Source: Eublepharis macularius
Lineage: Eukaryota; Chordata; Lepidosauria; Squamata; Eublepharidae
Length of the DNA: 64,000 nt
Direction of reading: 5' to 3'
NCBI RefSeq assembly: GCF_028583425.1
Contig: NC_072800.1
Span: 10,987,001 to 11,051,000 of the forward strand
This document shows, in pieces, positions 1 to 11,355 of the stretch. The notes under the pieces are model-generated. The model saw only the letters and a list, made by a program, of their open reading frames with translations. It was not told the origin of the DNA and did not search any database. The position numbers were made by a program, and so were the translations under genes. Every line of letters begins with the position of its first letter. Position 1 is the stretch's first letter.

Positions 1-1261
1 TCTTTTTGGGTGGCTGCAGTAGTGATGACGACAGTACGTGGTCTTCTCCACAGCTTGCTTTCCTCCAGGCGGCTGCCTGGGTGTTGGGATGAGGGCGCAG
101 AGGCTGCAGAGGGAGGGAGGGAGTTGGAGGGGATGGGCAATTTATTTCCAACTGGCAGGAGGCCTGCAGCGTTCTCACCCGCCAGTGTCTGTTTCAAAGT
201 GGGAACCATCTGCCAATCTCAAGTGCTGCTTATTTTCTTGGAAAGTGGGGTAGGTGCCACACTGGGAGATCGTGCCTAGAAGAGCCACAGGTGCCTCCTG
301 GGCACCTCTGTGTGGGTATGACTGTCGTAGCGTGTAGGTGGGCTCTTCAGTCTTAACCCCTTGTTGAAGTGGCATTCGTCTTCCTGCAGGGTCCTTGCTT
401 ACATCTTCCTCCTCCTTCCTCATGATCAAATCCTTTCTTCTTTTATAATCAAAAAGAGTCCAGTAGCACCTTTAAGACTAACCAACTTTATTGTAGCATA
501 AGCTTTCGAGAATCACAGTTCTCTTCGTCAGATGCATGGAGGGCAAGAAGAAACTGGTCAGATATATAGGTGGAGAGGGGAGGGAGGAGTAGATGCAAAC
601 AGTAGCTTCTGATATGGAGATCAGTTTGCTTCTGTTAAGGAAGTCAGTTACTGATCTCCATATCAGAAGCTACTGTTTGCATCTACTCCGCCTTCCCCTC
701 TCCACCTGTATATCTGACCAGTTTCTTCTTGCCCTCCATGCATCTGACGAAGAGAACTGTGATTCTCGAAAGCTTATGCTACAATAAAGTTGGTTAGTCT
801 TAAAGGTGCTACTGGACTCTTTTTGATTTTGCTACTACAGACTAACACGGCTAACTCCTCTGCATCTTTCTTCTTTTATAAAAATCAGCTCTGTTTGTGC
901 ACATGTACCCCTTCGCCCCTCTTCCCTCCCCCACTTTCAAATATTTAAAATGTTGTGTGCATGCATCAGATCCATGTCATACAGACGGCACGTTGCTTAA
1001 TTTCTGTTCTGCTGTTTGGCTTTTTCCCTCTGAGCCCACTCTTTCAAAGCCCTCCGAGGGAAAGGGAGTCGACACTAAGCCTCTTGCAGGTGATTTAGCA
1101 TTTCTCTGGATTCCACCCGCAGTCTCTGGAGAGGGGTATCATTTAGATTTATACCAAACACTCCTCCTTTTTTACTATATTATTTGTCTGGTTTTTAGCA
1201 CATAAAAGTGGTTCCGTCTTTACTGCCTGGAAGAGGAATTTAATGTGTTTCCTTATTTAAG
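1..1261 (+). other. CEP72 intron, left part
   Basis: No convincing exon is seen. An open frame at the very left edge (10-279) has no recognisable similarity and no clear splice sites. The stretch contains the long palindrome described at 447-866; the remainder is unassigned. Confidence 0.5.
447..866. repeat. Long palindromic interspersed repeat (179-bp arms)
   Basis: Bases 447-625 are the near-exact reverse complement of 650-828, with a 24-base spacer. The arms are collinear without any length change. The right arm continues to 866 with the unpaired end CTACTACAGACTAACACGG. Related, more decayed copies, often also palindromic, lie at 6121-6293, 30990-31140, 47805-47893 and 51652-51845, and a short tail fragment at 39397-39425. 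The family shares AAGCTTTCG and a TCTTC-rich centre near the middle. Its class is not assigned here. Confidence 0.8.
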
Positions 1262-1394
1262 GACATGCCTCAGGCAGCACCCCCGTTACCAAACATGCTG
1301 CTGGTGGAAGAAGCATCGATGGAATGCCTTCTGGATTTGGTTGACAAGTACTGGAACGGCTGCCGATCACTTCACTGTAACGAGGAATTTCTCT
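1262..1394 (+). CDS. CEP72: CEP72 internal coding exon (first of five seen)
   Basis: Open frame from GAC at 1262, preceded by a TTTAAG acceptor and ended by a strong donor (gtgagtgagg at 1395). It reads DMPQAAPPLPNMLLVEEASM and then a helical segment with CLLDLVDKYWNG and LHCNEEF. The exon ends in phase 1 and the next exon supplies the other two bases. CEP72 is a centriolar-satellite protein with N-terminal leucine-rich repeats and a C-terminal coiled coil that helps recruit CEP290 and the gamma-tubulin machinery to the centrosome. Only the C-terminal part of the gene is in the window; the leucine-rich-repeat exons would lie to the left of base 1. The family name rests mostly on convergent synteny with TPPP. 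The exon itself is supported by splice sites and by phase agreement with the four exons after it. Confidence 0.62.
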
Positions 1395-2317
1395 GTGAGT
1401 GAGGATGTGGGTCATGACGGGGCCTTTCCCCCCCGAGAGTTTGTCTTCGCCCTCTTCCCAGGCGACGCAATAGTCATGATGGTTCTTTAGGCCATGGAGG
1501 ACACGCTTTCTCCCCATAACCCAGTTGGGAGGGCGAGGCGTCATCGCTCCCAGTGGGAAATGAGAGGCAAGCTTTCCTTCTTTGCCGCAGGGTCTCCCCG
1601 TGAGAAGCGGCATCTTACCTGTGCTACTTTGGCCCAGCTGATGCCCTTCCACTGAGGCTCTGGAGCATTCTCCGATGACCTCACTTCCTGCGTAAGGGGC
1701 ATCAGCCCTGGGCAAACCATCCCGCCAGTATCTTCTGCCAGGGATTTGGTCTGGTTGCTGGTTCTGCTTGCATAGAGTCTGTACACTGTGCTTCGTGGCC
1801 CTTCACTTCGTTCTGTGTTGGAGAAGAATGGTGCAGGAGGTGGTAGGGTGGAGTGAGGCCAGCGTTTCCCACTGATACTTTGAGATAATTCTAGAGAGAA
1901 AGATGTGTCTAATTTGATATCATGGCCAACAGATTTACAGCCTCATTCTTATTATATAGTACTGGACTGAATGGCCCCAATTCCAGTACAGGGGTTTAAA
2001 AATGGTGGCTGAAGTTGGAACTCGAGCCTCCAAACTCCTGCTGGTTTTTCCCTGCAGTGATCCGATGCCCCACGAGAGCAACAGGACGGAAGATGGGATT
2101 CCTAGCATATCAGGCTTCTCACCTGTGTGAAGGTGTCTCGTCAGTCTGAGGCTTCCTCCACCCTGGCAACGAGGCGCCTCTTGCTGCAGATCTGTTTTTC
2201 TCTCTGAGATTAAGCCATGGATCCCAGATGCGAGGCCTGGGCAGTTTGGGGCCACGCTTTTGTTTTCGCGATCTTGCAGAACGTGGACTGAGATGCCTCT
2301 CCTCCTTTAATTCTCAG
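1395..2317 (+). other. CEP72 intron
   Basis: No repeat or gene is recognised in this interval. It has short unrelated open frames only. Confidence 0.4.
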
Positions 2318-2520
2318 CTCAGGCAGGCACCCTCTTGTCTGCCATTCAGAAAGGCGAAGCAGTAGGCCAACAGCAGCCTCTTCCTGCCGAACACCAAGCG
2401 CTGTCTCATCTCCTCTTAGAGAAGAAGATTTTACAAGAGCATCTGTTTGAGCGAGAAGAGCAGCACAACGCCCGGGTCAAAAGCCTGAAGGCAGAACTGA
2501 GCAGTACAAAGAAAGATCTG
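2318..2520 (+). CDS. CEP72: CEP72 coiled-coil exon
   Basis: The acceptor is TTCTCAG at 2311-2317 and the donor is ctg|gtgagc at 2520/2521. Two bases complete the codon left open by the previous exon, followed by 67 codons. The peptide is rich in Leu, Glu and Lys in heptad spacing (LLLEKKILQEHLFEREEQ, VKSLKAELSSTKKDL), typical of a parallel coiled coil. The exon ends in phase 0. The acceptor region holds several AGs close together (2316-2317, 2321-2322, 2325-2326). The third would remove exactly three codons and keep frame, so the precise start may be 2318 or 2327. Confidence 0.72.
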
Positions 2521-4637
2521 GTGAGCCGAGCCCCATCTTTTCTTTCAGGGACGCCTGTAGACAGAGATGTGTGTGTAGAAGCACACTCGGGGTTCTCAGC
2601 CATGATGGGGAAATCTGGCCAGCCCTGGTGGTTTTAAAACCTAGCATTGTGGGCCCCAGTCTACTAATCGGGTGAAGACCAGTTTGCGTGGAAGTCTCTT
2701 GCGCCCATATAGGTGACTCCCATGGAAAAGCAATCCAGAGCTGAGGGTGAGTCTCTGAGAGAGCCTCTCTGGCTTGGAGTCACTGGAAAGGGTAACGTCC
2801 TCACCTCCCCCTTCTGCTGCAGCCCAAAATGCGCCCTGCAATGCTGCTTCCGGGGGGCCCCTAGGAACAGAATGAGGGGGGAGTCAGGGGTCTGCAGATG
2901 GAGGGAGGGGTCCATGAAAATGGCTTCCCATTCGGTCCGCAGCTCCGTGGGATCCAGCCCTCTGCGTCCCTTCCTGAATTTGATTAGGTGCCCAGCAAGT
3001 GTCATTCAAACAACATTCCTGCTCAATTGATTTTAGGCTTCTGATCAGAAAGGAGGACTCTACACACGTCATGAAATGGTGCAGATTTATGTCATTTCTG
3101 TTTGTTTGCAAGGTTTTTCTCTATAATGTTTTGCATCATCCCTCTACTGGCCATCATGGCATAGAGGTGTGGGAGGAGGAGGAGCTCTAAAGTCCCATTC
3201 TCAGCCCATTGGAAATCTGCTGAACTATCCCTTCTGGTTTCTGAGAGCCAAGCTACAAGTGACACCTGACACAGGTCGGACACTTGTCAGCTTCCCTCAA
3301 GTTTTGATGGGAAATGTAGGCGTCCTGGTCTTGCAGCTTGGCTCTCTGACTGCTGTCCAATCGCCTTTTCAACTGTCACTTGTCCAACATTCTGCCAAGC
3401 TGCCTACATTTCCCATCAAAACTTGAGGGAAGCTGACAAGTGTCCAACCTGTGTCAGGTGTCACTTGTAGCTTGGCTCTGAGACTTAATCAAGCAGGGCC
3501 CATGCACTTTCAGGCAAAGGCCTAGACAGTTGCTTCTGAAAATGAAAACTGAGTCTTGGGAAGCTAAATTTTGTAGCCAATACCACGTTCTGTCCTTGTG
3601 TGGAATTGCAGCATGTATACAGTCCCAACACTAGCTAGACAGTGGGGCTCTGGGATTAATTTCTCCAGATTTATTTGCAAACTGTGGGTCATTGAAGTGC
3701 CTCAGCTGTGCAACAGCCATCACAGAAGCAGAAGAGAAAGGAAGGCAAAATTCAGAGAACTAGTTCTGTGGAAGTCCAGTTGCTGCCCTCTGCTGCCCCC
3801 CCCCTTGCAGTGGCTCCTGCTGACTTCTGAGAGCCTCGAAAGGGGGACTGCCTAGAGCTCCTCCTAGGACACTCTCAGCCAGAGGGTTGCTGGCTGCCTG
3901 CTCAGCTTTCCTGCTTCCCCAGGAGCTTTGTAGTTGCACTGGGGGGGCAGAAGTGGGGAGGAGGAGAAGAGCTCACTGGTATACCGGACCACCCTCACTG
4001 GCTGTCTGCAAACAGTGGATCGTCTAGGCACTAAACTTTTGAGAAGCTCAGTGGTCAGTGGCTGACCAGCTTCGGGCCAGGCACAACTTTGCTGAATGGC
4101 CATAAACCTTTCCTCATAACACTATTGTGTGGGCTGCACTCCCCCAACCCAGCTTCCTCTTTCCTTCTGCCCCATCACCTTAGAATCTGCCTTGCTTCCA
4201 CCTCCTTTGAAGCCGCCTCTGTCTGTCAGTCAGTCAATGCTCATACGGCTGTTGCCATAAGCAGAAATTAAAATGGGAAGAACCTTACTTGATATCATGT
4301 CTCTGATGTTTAATTATTGCCCCTATGTATTATGCCACAGAAAGAGTAACGGAACACCCCTTGATTTGTATAGTCTGTGGGGGCTCAGCAGGGCCCTGGT
4401 ACCCAAAGGGTGCCTGAGTGGGGCTGGTTCCCCCACCACCAATGGAGGAGCTGGTGCTGGCCCCTTTCCTGCCTGGTTCTGAATGCTGCAGCCTCAGAAT
4501 GGGGGCTCACAGGATCAGGCCATGAGAGGACTATCCTCACGAGCCTAGAAGTGTAACTTCCTCAACTAACCTCTGTTCATCTTTGATGCCTTGCTGTGAG
4601 CTTGCTCCTTGTCTGTCCCTCCCCCCAATTTCATTAG
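2521..4637 (+). other. CEP72 intron
   Basis: It contains the TIR element at 3245-3478. The rest is unassigned sequence with no supported exon. Confidence 0.45.
3245..3478. mobile_element. TIR MITE, family B (GAGCCAAGCTACAAGTGA ends), long form
   Basis: The left end GAGCCAAGCTACAAGTGACA is mirrored by TCACTTGTAGCTTGGCTC at the right. The inner arms match as well (TTTTGATGGGAAATGTAGG and its complement). The element is flanked on both sides by TGA (3242-3244 and 3479-3481), which suggests a 3-bp target-site duplication, as in Harbinger-like elements; that class is an inference. It is non-coding. Other copies: 21459, 26287, 41871, 49526 (triplicated), 60461 and 63923. Confidence 0.75.
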
Positions 4638-4764
4638 GATACCTTGAAGCAGCATTTACATCAGGTGTTGGAAGAAAACGAAGCATTAAAAGCGAGTTGT
4701 GCCAAAGCAAAAGAAAACGCCTCGAGTACAGATGCTGCTAATGCGCAGCAGTTACAGATCACCA
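4638..4764 (+). CDS. CEP72: CEP72 coiled-coil exon
   Basis: Acceptor TTTCATTAG at 4629-4637; donor acca|gtgagt at 4764/4765. The exon starts in phase 0 and encodes DTLKQHLHQVLEENEALKAS, then a short polar stretch rich in Ala, Lys and Ser, then QQLQIT. It ends in phase 1. Leucines and glutamates keep the heptad pattern of the preceding exon. Its 127 bp and phase fit both neighbours exactly. Confidence 0.72.
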
Positions 4765-6618
4765 GTGAGTCTGGAAAATGCTCGTTTGACTTGACCGGCC
4801 CGTAGCTGTATGAATACAGGATGGGGCCTCTTTGCTAAGTAAATTGCTCCTTTTTTTAATGTCAGAGGCATCGAAAACTAACAGTGAACCTGAAGGCAGG
4901 AGCTATAGGCTCACACAGGCCGCCTTGGAACTCTCTGGGCCCCCCCTTGGTCCCTGCAGCCCCTTCTCATCTGCCAAGAGGCCCTGCGGAAGACAGAAGG
5001 GTCCTCCAAAGTAGCGCCCTGAAGACTATGGGTTGGGACACTCGGGGGGGGGGGGGGACGCAGAGCCTCTCTCGCTGGGACAGGAGCCCCTCCAGAGGCC
5101 TCCTTTTATGCTGCTGCCAAGTCCTGTGCAGGGAGAGAGTATGGGTGCCCCACCTCCTCTCTCTTTCACGCACACCGAGAGGGGAACTACATGAGATGGC
5201 CGACACGGGTTCTTCGTGTGCCAGTTTCCTGCAACTTTCCATGGGTGAGAAAGAACGGCCGCTCAATGTGGTTCTCCGCCAGGGAGAAGAGGGAGAGAAT
5301 CCCTCCCACCGCTTGAGGACTGTATGGAGGAGGGCAGCCCAGGAAGCCAGCAGCCAGCCCCCTGCACGCCTGCCTCGCCATGTGGCGGTTGCGCCTGTGC
5401 TCCCCCCTCCTCCTCCCACCCCGGCCAGGAGCGCTTGTGGCAGCCCCAGCCACCAGCTCCCACTAGCGGACTGAGCGAACGCCGCACACACACTGCCGCC
5501 TGCCTAGGACTGAGGGCTGGTGCGTATGCCGCTCTGCTCCCTCTCGCCACGGCCACCATGCTCCTCTTGCTCCCCTAAATGCACTCGGCGCTCTGCAAGG
5601 AGGGAGCGCACCAGTAGTGGCCCACACTGCCCTCCTCTCACTACATTTCCTGTAGAAACTCATAAAGTCTCCCTCTGAGGAGCCAAGTGAGATCACTCAG
5701 TGGTGGTGAAGAGTCCCTTTCAGCCTGGGCAGTCGCAGAGACTCTGGCTCCTCCTTTTTCTGTCATGTGACTCTGGTGTCACCTCTGATGTTACGTGCCT
5801 TGGAAAGGGGGGTGGCCATTGCACGTCTTGGGTCTGGAAAGGTTGAAAAGCTCCGCCACAGAACAACATCTAGTGTTGTCTCAAGAGCAAACCAGCAGAG
5901 CTCCTTCCTTTTATGCGTGTGGAAATGCTCTGGGGCACACTAGAAGCTCATTGAAATCCCAGCTATCCTTCTTCACCACAGTGGAATTTTTCTATTTCTC
6001 AGCTTGCAGAAAAAAACAGGAGCGGGTGAAGTGGGGCATGTGAGGTTTTAGAAGGCCCAACACTGAGTTTTGTGGCAGAGTAGAGATCTGAACCTGAGTC
6101 TCCCTGATCCGGCAAGATTCAGGTCCTGGAGTACCTTGAAGACCAACTAGATCTCCAGGCTATGATGAGCTTTGGGGAGTCAAAGCTCCCTTCTTCAGAC
6201 TCGAGACTGATTCTCAAAAGCTCATACCTTGGAAAGTTGGTTTTTAAGGTGCTACTGGACTACTGCAGACCAACACAACTACTGACCTGAAACTATCTCC
6301 CTGGTCCTAGTGCAACATTATCCCATGCTGTTTTGCAAAGTATATACTGTAGAGGAGAGGTAAATTAGTACAGCCTAGCCACAGTGTTGAGATTCTGGTT
6401 TACAAAATCCCTGAATCAACGGAGAATGGCTGCCCTTGTCCCTGCCAAGCTGCTTAAATTTGGTCTGCAGAAGAGGGCTGGAAGGGCAAGGGAGTGCATG
6501 GGTGTGTGTGTGTGTGTGTGTAATCTGTGTGTCTTTCTCCTTATTCTTTGACCCCTCTCTTGTTCATGGCATTGGCTGCCTTGTGGCTCAGGCTGTTCTC
6601 TCTGTGTCTGTTTCTCAG
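4765..6618 (+). other. CEP72 intron with GC-rich block
   Basis: Bases 4900-5600 are GC-rich and yield open frames in several registers, none resembling a protein. A decayed copy of the palindromic repeat sits at 6121-6293 and a (GT)n run near 6500-6522. No exon is supported. Confidence 0.4.
6121..6293. repeat. Decayed palindromic repeat
   Basis: Sequence around AGCTCATACCTTGG and AAGGTGCTACTGGAC matches the family at 447-866. The left half is an imperfect reverse complement of the right half around a TCCCTTCTTCAGAC centre. Confidence 0.6.
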
Positions 6619-6730
6619 AGCTTCAGGACCAAACCCAGCTGCTAACAAAGGAGAACGCTGGCTTGAAGCAACGCCTCCAGCACTTCAGCAAGTTGCAGGA
6701 GCTCACCCAGATGCTCCAGGAAAGCCACAA
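6619..6730 (+). CDS. CEP72: CEP72 coiled-coil exon
   Basis: A polypyrimidine-rich acceptor (tctgtttctcag, ending 6618) precedes the exon, and the donor is caa|gtaggc at 6730/6731. The first two bases complete a Lys codon. The peptide LQDQTQLLTKENAGLKQRL continues through HFSKLQELTQMLQESH, again a coiled coil. The exon ends in phase 2. A (GT)n run sits about 110 bp upstream in the intron. Confidence 0.72.
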
Positions 6731-7266
6731 GTAGGCGTCCTTTCGAGCTGGCAGGGGAACAGACAGCTGGGAGTTGGGATAGCAAGGATAGTATGAGTTT
6801 AATTTGCTGTTGTGTTGCCATATTGCAAGATACTCTCCAGTAGTTTCTTACTGTGAGCGGAACAGTCAGTAGTCTTTTACTGTGAGTGTCAGCTTCAACT
6901 GGTGAAGACTTCCAAATCCCAATTTGATTGGGGGCGGGGGGGGGAGTGTTGCAGCTTACTCCGTCCCTGCTCCCTTCCTCAGGCTTTCCACTGGAGCGTA
7001 AACCTTTCCTAATGGAACTTCCGATGAGCAGTCCAGCAAACCTTATTCGGGTTTCTTTTAATCTTCCCTCCTCCCCTGTAGAATCTGCTGCCCCTGGAGA
7101 AGGAGGACTCTTTGGGAAGGGCCATCAACTTGTGTCTCTGCATTCTCACAATAGAGTGGCCTTGGCCAATATGTTCCTGTGGCTTCCTGAAATTTCAGGG
7201 GAGCCACTGGAATGCTTCTGCCTTGGAGGAATAAGCCCTCTTCTTGCCTTTCACACCCCCTCCACC

Positions 7267-7484
7267 CAGGTTGCCAACTTCAGACTAGGGAATTCCTGGA
7301 AACTTCTGGGCAAAGCCTAGGGAAGGGCGGAGTCTGGAGAGGGGGTGGCGCTCGGCAGGGATGTGATGCCATAGGATCCGCCGTCCAAAGTGGCTATTTT
7401 TTCCAAGTGAACTGATCCCTGAACCCTGGAGATTAGTTGAAATTCAGGAAAACTCCAGGCGCCACCAGGAGGTTGGCAATCCTA
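7267..7484. mobile_element. TIR MITE with CAGGTTGCCAAC ends
   Basis: The left end CAGGTTGCCAACTTC is mirrored imperfectly by GGAGGTTGGCAATCCTA at the right. The centre carries GGAAGGGCGGAGTCTGG and GAACTGATCCCTG. I recognise this as a type of short TIR repeat abundant in lizards. It is non-coding and lies in the last CEP72 intron. Confidence 0.55.
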
Positions 7485-7808
7485 CCATTCCCCTTATGGC
7501 AGTTTCCCTACAGGGTAGAATGTTGAATGTTTGGCGTGACCGTGATCTTGTGCACATCAGTCTATAAGACCCTGTAATAACTGACTATGCCACACTGTAG
7601 CATTCAAGTACCTCTTGTGTGAGCATGTTTGCATGTGGTCCTAGGGGTCCTCTTTGTTTGGTGTGCGCACATGACAGCTTGCCAGCTGTTACTCAGGACT
7701 GGGGTCATTGTGTTCATTAAGGAAATACCTAAAAGGAAATGTCTAAATGGAATGTGAAATGAAGGGCAGGGACCCAGCATAAGTACAGGCAGATCCTGTG
7801 GTGAGCTG

Positions 7809-7885
7809 TCATAGAATCATAGGTTTGGGACCTCTAGGGTCATCTCGTCCAACCCCCTGCACAATGCAGGAAATTCACAACTACC
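7809..7885 (-). mobile_element. CR1-type LINE 3' end fragment
   Basis: The 5' part TCATAGAATCATAGG followed by CATCTCGTCCAACCCCCTGC is the characteristic 3' terminus of CR1 LINEs in sauropsids, here read from the minus strand. It is about 60 bases from the last CEP72 exon. Confidence 0.6.
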
Positions 7886-7948
7886 GTGCCTCTTATTTCA
7901 TTTTACATTTAGAAATACACATTTTTAAAAGTATGACTTTTTTGGCAG

Positions 7949-8105
7949 GACGTTGGTTTCTACCAATGAGCGTCTTTTACGAGAACTGGACGAGGCCCGT
8001 TCACGCCATAAAGTGGAAGTGGAAGAGCTACACTGGAGCTACAATCAGTTAAAGAAGACAATAGATCAACTTCCTTCAGACAAAGTGGACAGCAGCAAGA
8101 GTTAA
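7949..8105 (+). CDS. CEP72: CEP72 terminal coding exon with stop
   Basis: Acceptor ttttttggcag ends at 7948. One base completes a Lys codon, then 51 codons and TAA at 8103-8105. It contains TLVSTNERLLRELDEARSRH and VEELHWSYNQLKKTIDQL, the C-terminal end of the coiled coil, and a short polar tail ending in SSKS. The five exons total 732 bp, that is 243 codons plus a stop, with no internal stop and matching phases at every junction. This is strong evidence for a functional gene. The gene name relies on synteny with TPPP and on this C-terminal helix, which I recall as CEP72-like but could not align. Confidence 0.75.
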
Positions 8106-9460
8106 GGAACAGAACTTCACTGGGGATGGTTTACAGAGGGGCAGAGTAACCCCTCGGGGTCACTGTCTGACATGAACAAGCGCACCTTTAATATGGAGGT
8201 TCATTCCAGTTTTGTACTGTACTTTAACTTGGCTTTTTAATATTTTCCATATATGTATGACCGTATGAGACACTATTGAATGGTTTTAATGTGGATTTGA
8301 ATGATGGCAATTTTTAAGGAGTGTTGAGCCCAGCGATTTTTTTTTTCTAGTATCACTTTTTTTTTTTTTGGCACTCATTTTTAAAGGACTTTTTCCAATT
8401 CAGGCCAGAGGGGTCCCTGGATCAAGTTAGAACACAGAGCTTGAGCTCTGACACTCGATAATATTTTAAGTTGTGCTTCACTGTTGAGGATGTTACAAAA
8501 TCTCACACTGTGTCTGGCTTAGCAAGACAAAAGCTAACTCAACTACTAGAACTACTTTGATGTATGGTACAGGGAGTTGTTGCTTTTCATCTTCCATTAC
8601 CAGCGAAGTTATTAAGTGTCACGTTGCAGCAACGTGGTGTTCCTATATTACAGTCCTGGGTATATTTTAACCGAATCGTATCCGATTTCGTTGATTCCAT
8701 GCCGACGGTGCCCTCTTTCGAGTGGTGGGAAACAGCCAGCGGCATATTTTTCCTGAAGTGACATTTTGTCTTTATATTCTGGACAATTGGTTCTGGGTAT
8801 AGAAACCACTGAAATCTTGTTTGAACAGGGGGTGAAAATATCATGACAAGGCTGAATGGAATAGTGGAAAATGTGAAATGTTTCTATTGCAAAGAGATCT
8901 TTGCATGGGCAGATGGAATGGTGGGTAAAGGATTCCTCAACCATTTAATTTGGCAAATCTCACTGGATTCTTCATAGTACGTGGTCAGTGCATAAACCAT
9001 CAAGTCTGATTCCTATCCAGTGCCATTTCTAAAACTCTTCTGTGGTAACATTGCATTTACTGGTGGAATAATATATTGCCCCCTCCTTAGGTGTAATTCA
9101 GCAAAGACAACAGATGTGTGTGTTGTGATGAGAATGGTCAGTGGATCAGGTAAAGCATTTCTGTGTGCATTCCCATTTTTTTTTAAAAAAACTTTGCCTG
9201 TTCAGGTTGTTTTCTAGATGATTCTAACAATGATTAAACAATGTTCTTCAATTAACTAATCATTTGAAAATTGTATCCTGCCGATGTGGTCTTTCTCCAT
9301 TTGGAGTCTGGAGCTTCTGATTCATATTTCTACAGTTTACGATACTTTGCTGAGGAACACTTAGATCAATTAAAAAGAATAGCGAGTCGCTTGTGAGAAC
9401 TGTAATGAATGGATATCAGGATTTCATAAATCCATTTCAACAACTGAATGTGTAAATTAA
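8106..9460 (+). other. CEP72: Probable CEP72 3' UTR
   Basis: AT-rich, repeat-poor sequence follows the stop codon directly. No canonical AATAAA is seen between the stop and 11 kb. ATTAAA at 9233-9238 and another at about 9370 are the best polyadenylation candidates. The end is therefore a guess. Confidence 0.4.
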
Positions 9461-10390
9461 AACAAATGCCATGACCCCTTGAAGCTTTGCTGCTGGACAG
9501 GGTACTTGTGCAACCGCGAAGTCTATGGAACGTGTAACTGGTAATATAAATTCAGTCTCTATACATTCAGGCAAGTAGAATAGCCTGGAAAATTTACCTT
9601 CAATTTGTGTTGCTCTTCTCTGCTCCATCTCCCTGACCAGAGCTCCTTAAGAGACATTTCAGACAGGAAAACCTCTGTCTCATTGGTCCACACACAGCAA
9701 AATTTGGGCTGCCAGCCAGACCCCTTTCTAGGAGGGCACAGACACGCAACTGGGGGGACAATTGTAGGAGGTGTTCCTGCTTCCCCACTCCCTTGCCTGT
9801 TTTATACTCACAAACCACTCGTGTCTTCTGTTTATTCTGTTCCTGGATGCTGTATCAAGAGGAGAGGGTTTTGTAGGAGCCTGCATGGTGACGGCATCTG
9901 CATGAGAAGGGTATGCAGTTTCCTATTTCTGCACATGACTCTCTCTTGTGTACTATTTCCACCTGGTTTCCAGTAAATACCATCTTGCCCATCCCATCTT
10001 ACACTTCCAAGCATGCTACAATATCAGCACATCCAAAGAACTCTTAACAGGAAGACAAAAGCTGAAATTTAGCTGATTAATTCCAGGTAAATGAACAGTT
10101 TTCCTTTTGAAGGAGGGAGCTGTCTTTTCAGATTTATGCCAATCAACCTTTCCCCCAAATCTAACTGGCATCTGCCTGTAGATGGGGATTCTGTGCCCAT
10201 TCAAATAGCATCCCCCCCCCTACAATGACTGCAGCAGAAGTCACATCACTGAATGGGGAATCTGTAGCATTTAACAGGTTAACCTTGTTATTATAGCTGA
10301 AAATACATAGCCACTATAAAGAAAGGATAGAAGCCTATACATTAAAAAACACAAATGGGAACCTGTAGCTGTTATGGGAGGAGGGTGAGT
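9461..10390. other. Intergenic sequence, nothing recognised
   Basis: Unassigned AT-rich sequence between the CEP72 3' UTR and the next repeat. Only short open frames are present. Confidence 0.3.
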
Positions 10391-10391
10391 A

Positions 10392-11100
10392 GTGTCAGGA
10401 GCCAGGCCAGAGGAGGCACCAGAGCGTGGGACGAGTAAGACAAGGAACCTTACTCAAGCAATATCATCAAGGTCTGTTCCTAGGTCAAAGCACAGAGTCA
10501 AGAGCCGTCAGTATTCTGGGTCAGTCCACGCAGCAAGGCAGGTTCAAGGGCAAGATGAAGGCAGAGTCACTGGCGCAAGGCAGGATCCGATGCAACGGTC
10601 ACAGTGTCAGAGGACTTTCAGCTTGTTGCTTCCATGCCTCACAGCCTCTGTTGGCTGGTTTTTATAGCCATATGCTGAAGGGTCATGCTTGCAGCCAGCT
10701 GCTTGGGAATTATCCTGCAGTTATTCATCCTTGCTATCAGCAAGCAGCTGGCATCGGGCTAGGAGGCGTGCACTTTGTCATCTCTCCTGTAGCTCCATTC
10801 TCTGCCTCGTCTGTGGCGCTCCAAGGATGTGGGCAGCACTGGAGGGCTGGAAACAAGCGAGTTTCACCTACTGCGTTGGGGCAGGAGCATGTTGGTGGTT
10901 CTGCATCAGCTGCTGGCTGTGAACCCTGATGAGCCTGCAGCTCGTCTTCCTGCTTACCAGCTTTGGCTGATTCAGAGCTGGCTAGACAGGGCTCCTCTTC
11001 TCCCAAGGAGTCTTCTTCTCTCCGGGAGTGCTTGCTATTGCTGAGCCCTGGCTGACACACGGCAAGTAGGATGAAACTGTGGCAACTCTCCCCCAGGCTC
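10392..11100. repeat. Possible interspersed repeat or LTR
   Basis: GC-richer than its flanks, beginning TGTCAGGAGCCAGGCC and ending near CCCCCAGGCTCA. It has phrases such as GGTCAAAGCACAGAGTCAAG that recall lizard interspersed repeats. No second copy, primer-binding site or protein is visible in the window, so the class is open. Confidence 0.3.
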
Positions 11101-11120
11101 ACGGCTCTATTACGTTTACG

Positions 11121-11132
11121 GTTATGTTGTAC
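11121..11132. repeat. L1 target-site duplication, 3' side
   Basis: GTTATGTTGTAC, identical to 16808-16819 on the other side of the L1. Confidence 0.9.
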
Positions 11133-11355
11133 TTTTTTTTTTAATTAGTAAATTTTTATTGGATGGGTCAGTATATAGTCCGATTAAAACACAAATACAA
11201 TCCATTTCAATTCCTACAAGTATATTTCCCCACCCCTCCCCTCCCCCTTTTCAATGCTGACTTCCAACAGCACTCGAACCCCCCGCTATTAATTATAGTT
11301 GTTCGTACTTACTAGTAGCAAAGATCTTAACTATATCTTATCTTACTTAGTATCA

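Noticed and set aside
10..279. Open frame at the left edge as a further CEP72 exon
   Set aside because: No heptad pattern, no convincing acceptor and donor pair, and no phase test is possible.
4884..5578. GC-rich open frames, possible CpG-island promoter
   Set aside because: Located inside a CEP72 intron with no splice sites or protein similarity; CpG density is not clearly promoter-like from reading alone.
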